Source: Georgenia_A wangjunii
Lineage (GTDB): Bacteria; Actinomycetota; Actinomycetes; Actinomycetales; Actinomycetaceae
DNA: 64,000 bases
Reading direction: 5' to 3' (one strand)
NCBI RefSeq assembly: GCF_036421915.1
Contig: NZ_JAZGOM010000013.1
Shown: piece after piece, positions 62,546 to 64,000 of the stretch
Layout of the letters: every line of letters starts with the position of its first letter
How positions within the stretch are numbered: position 1 is the stretch's first letter
The notes under the pieces: generated by a model
Seen by the model: the letters and a program-made list of their open reading frames with translations, nothing else
What the model was told of the DNA's origin: nothing
Databases searched by the model: none
Made by a program: the position numbers and the translations under genes

Positions 62546-63742
62546 ATGGAGCGACCTCCCGCGCCGGGGCTGACACCGGCCACGCTTGCGCTGCTGGCAG
62601 TCGCCACCGGCCTGCTCGCGGGTGGGAACTACCTCAACCAGCCGCTCCTCGCCGAGATCGCGCAGGCGCTCGACGTCTCCGACGCCGCCGCTGGACGCAC
62701 GGTCACGGTGGCGCAGGTGGCCTACGCCCTCGGCCTCGCGCTCCTCGTCCCGCTCGGCGACCGGTTCGAGCAGCGCAACCTCGCCGCCCTCCTCATCGCG
62801 CTCACCGCCGTCGGCCACACCGTCTCCGGCTTCGCGACGACGTTCCCCGCCCTCGTCACCGGCATCGCCCTCGCGGCTGTCTCCGCGGCCGCCGCCCAGG
62901 TGCTCGTCCCCATGGCCGCCGCGCTGTCGGACCCGGTGCGCCAGGGCCGCACGGTGGGGATCGTCATGTCCGGGCTCGTCACCGGCACGCTCGTCGCGCG
63001 GGCGGCGTCCGGTGCCCTCGCCGAGCTCGGGGACTGGCGCACGCCCTACCGGGTGGTCGCCGTCCTCCTCCTCGCCATCGCCGCCGCCGGGCTGCTGACG
63101 GTGCCGAAGGTCGGGGCGACCACCCGGGCGCGGTACGGCGCGATCCTCGCCTCCGTCGTCCGCCTGCTCCGGGACGAGCCACGGCTGCGGACCCGCGGCG
63201 CGACGAGCGCACTGACGTTCGCGTCCATCTCCGCGCTCTGGGCGACGATGACGTTCCTCCTCGCCGGGGACCCGCACACGCTCTCCCCCGCGCAGATCGG
63301 GCTCGTCACGCTCGCGGGCGTCATCGGCGCCCAGGCCGCGACCGTCGCCGGGCACCTCGCCGACCGCGGCTTCGCCCAGCGGACGACGGCGGTCGCGCTC
63401 GCCGTCCTCTTCCTCTCGTGGGCGGTGCTCGTGCCTGCCACGCGGTGGCTCGCCGCGATGATCGTCGGCTTCGTCCTCATCGACGCCGCGCTCCAGGCGG
63501 TCCACCTCAGCAGCCAGAACGTCGTCTACTCGCTCGTGGACGGCGCACGCTCCCGGCTCAACGCCGCGTACATGACGACGTACTTCGCCGGTGGTGCGCT
63601 CGGCTCCTGGCTCGGGGTGTGGGCGTGGTCCGGGTGGGGGTGGCCCGGCGTGTGCGTCGTCGCGACGGGGCTGGCCGCGGGCGCCGTCGTCGCGTGGCTC
63701 CTCGACCTGCGGGCCGAGCGGGCCGAGGGCCGACCCGTCTAG
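62546..63742 (+). CDS. MFS transporter
   Basis: 398 residues, about twelve membrane segments: GNYLNQPLLAEIAQALDVSDAAAGRTVTVAQVAYALGLALLVPLGDRFEQRN and ALWATMTFLLAGDP. DHA1-type; resembles YnfM/AraJ-like exporters. Substrate unknown. Ends in TAG, overlapping the convergent MBL stop. Confidence 0.88.
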   Translation: MERPPAPGLTPATLALLAVATGLLAGGNYLNQPLLAEIAQALDVSDAAAGRTVTVAQVAYALGLALLVPLGDRFEQRNLAALLIALTAVGHTVSGFATTFPALVTGIALAAVSAAAAQVLVPMAAALSDPVRQGRTVGIVMSGLVTGTLVARAASGALAELGDWRTPYRVVAVLLLAIAAAGLLTVPKVGATTRARYGAILASVVRLLRDEPRLRTRGATSALTFASISALWATMTFLLAGDPHTLSPAQIGLVTLAGVIGAQAATVAGHLADRGFAQRTTAVALAVLFLSWAVLVPATRWLAAMIVGFVLIDAALQAVHLSSQNVVYSLVDGARSRLNAAYMTTYFAGGALGSWLGVWAWSGWGWPGVCVVATGLAAGAVVAWLLDLRAERAEGRPV

Positions 63743-64000
63743 TGCCCGCGGTCGATCCAGTCCTGCAGGTGCGGGGCCTCGTCGCCGATCGTCGTGCTGT
63801 CCCCGTGGCCGGTGTGGACCGTCGTCGCCGCCGGGAGCGCGAGGAGCCTCGTGCGGATCGACTCGACGATCGTCGGGAAGTCGCTGTAGGACCTCCCGGT
63901 CGCGCCCGGGCCGCCGCTGAAGAGCGTGTCGCCCGAGAAGAGCGCCCCGAGGGCGGGTGCGTAGTAGCAGACCGCTCCCGGGCTGTGCCCGGGGGTGTGG
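63739..64000 (-). CDS. MBL-fold metallo-hydrolase, N-terminal part beyond window
   Basis: C-terminal 87 residues read on the minus strand: HTPGHSPGAVCYYAPALGALFSGDTLFSGGPGATGRSYSDF and TVHTGHGDSTTIGDEAPHL. The third metal-ligand His (HTPGHSPG), Asp (SGDTLF) and last His (TGHGDSTT) are those of glyoxalase II-like hydrolases. Stop is CTA at 63739-63741. Confidence 0.9.
   Translation of the reverse strand, partial: HTPGHSPGAVCYYAPALGALFSGDTLFSGGPGATGRSYSDFPTIVESIRTRLLALPAATTVHTGHGDSTTIGDEAPHLQDWIDRGH

Overview
This is a roughly 73% GC, gene-dense chromosomal window that looks like a Gram-positive high-GC actinobacterium, probably order Micrococcales (near Cellulomonas/Cellulosimicrobium/Georgenia). 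The inference rests on the GC-biased codon use, actinobacterial families (DUF3152 metalloprotease-like, DUF5063 next to recR, Cpe/LpqF-like serine hydrolase, LytR_C protein) and many leaderless genes whose -10 hexamer lies six bases before an ATG or GTG. No phage, transposase, integrase or CRISPR array was seen, so this reads as ordinary chromosome with some accessory transport and secretion islands.

Layout. 1-4.6 kb: 5' part of a giant secreted carbohydrate-binding protein (concanavalin-like, FN3, malectin-like, PA14), DUF3152 protein, thioredoxin. 4.7-11.3 kb: S9 peptidase, nitrilase-family amidase, methionine-type ABC importer (metN-metI-metQ), class I aminotransferase. 11.4-17 kb: four-TM protein, lysC-asd operon, TauE/SafE exporter, a duplicated palindromic repeat, DUF5063-recR. 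17-20.8 kb: dnaX with a long repetitive linker, SRP RNA, tRNA-Ser(GGA). 20.9-26.2 kb: tightly overlapping MarR / zinc-less ADH / quaternary-amine-type ABC importer, followed by an isochorismatase-fold protein that lacks two of three catalytic residues. 26.3-38.4 kb: YihY/BrkB protein, small conserved protein, LytR_C protein, uracil permease, DUF4190 protein, P450 with an unusual I-helix, glutamine amidotransferase, tRNA-Ser(CGA), FAD/Rieske oxidoreductase, APC permease, sirtuin, tadA and upp. 38.4-44.5 kb: two CAP-domain secreted proteins sharing almost the same C-terminal domain on different N-terminal modules, acylphosphatase, beta-lactamase-fold lipoprotein, alpha/beta hydrolase. 44.5-52.2 kb: MarR-regulated DHA2 drug exporter, small lipoprotein, 1569-residue subtilisin. 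52.5-64 kb: tRNA-Arg(ACG), a COG2984/4120/1101-type ABC importer, tRNA-Ser(GCT), LacI regulator, 1778-residue GH92 alpha-mannosidase, MFS transporter and the 3' end of an MBL-fold hydrolase.

How the genes fit together. The large secreted proteins (FN3/malectin/PA14, subtilisin, GH92, CAP pair) point to a saprophytic or host-associated life using exported polymers such as mannose-rich glycans and proteins. The MarR-ADH-ABC-hydrolase operon looks like an uptake-and-processing unit for a small quaternary-amine-like compound and is the best candidate for an undescribed pathway. The most unusual DNA-level signals are a 20-bp perfect palindrome repeated in the dnaX linker, a duplicated 166-bp unit with 16-bp inverted repeats upstream of the TauE gene, and leaderless promoters, two of which use the TAG stop of the preceding gene as the start of their -10 box.
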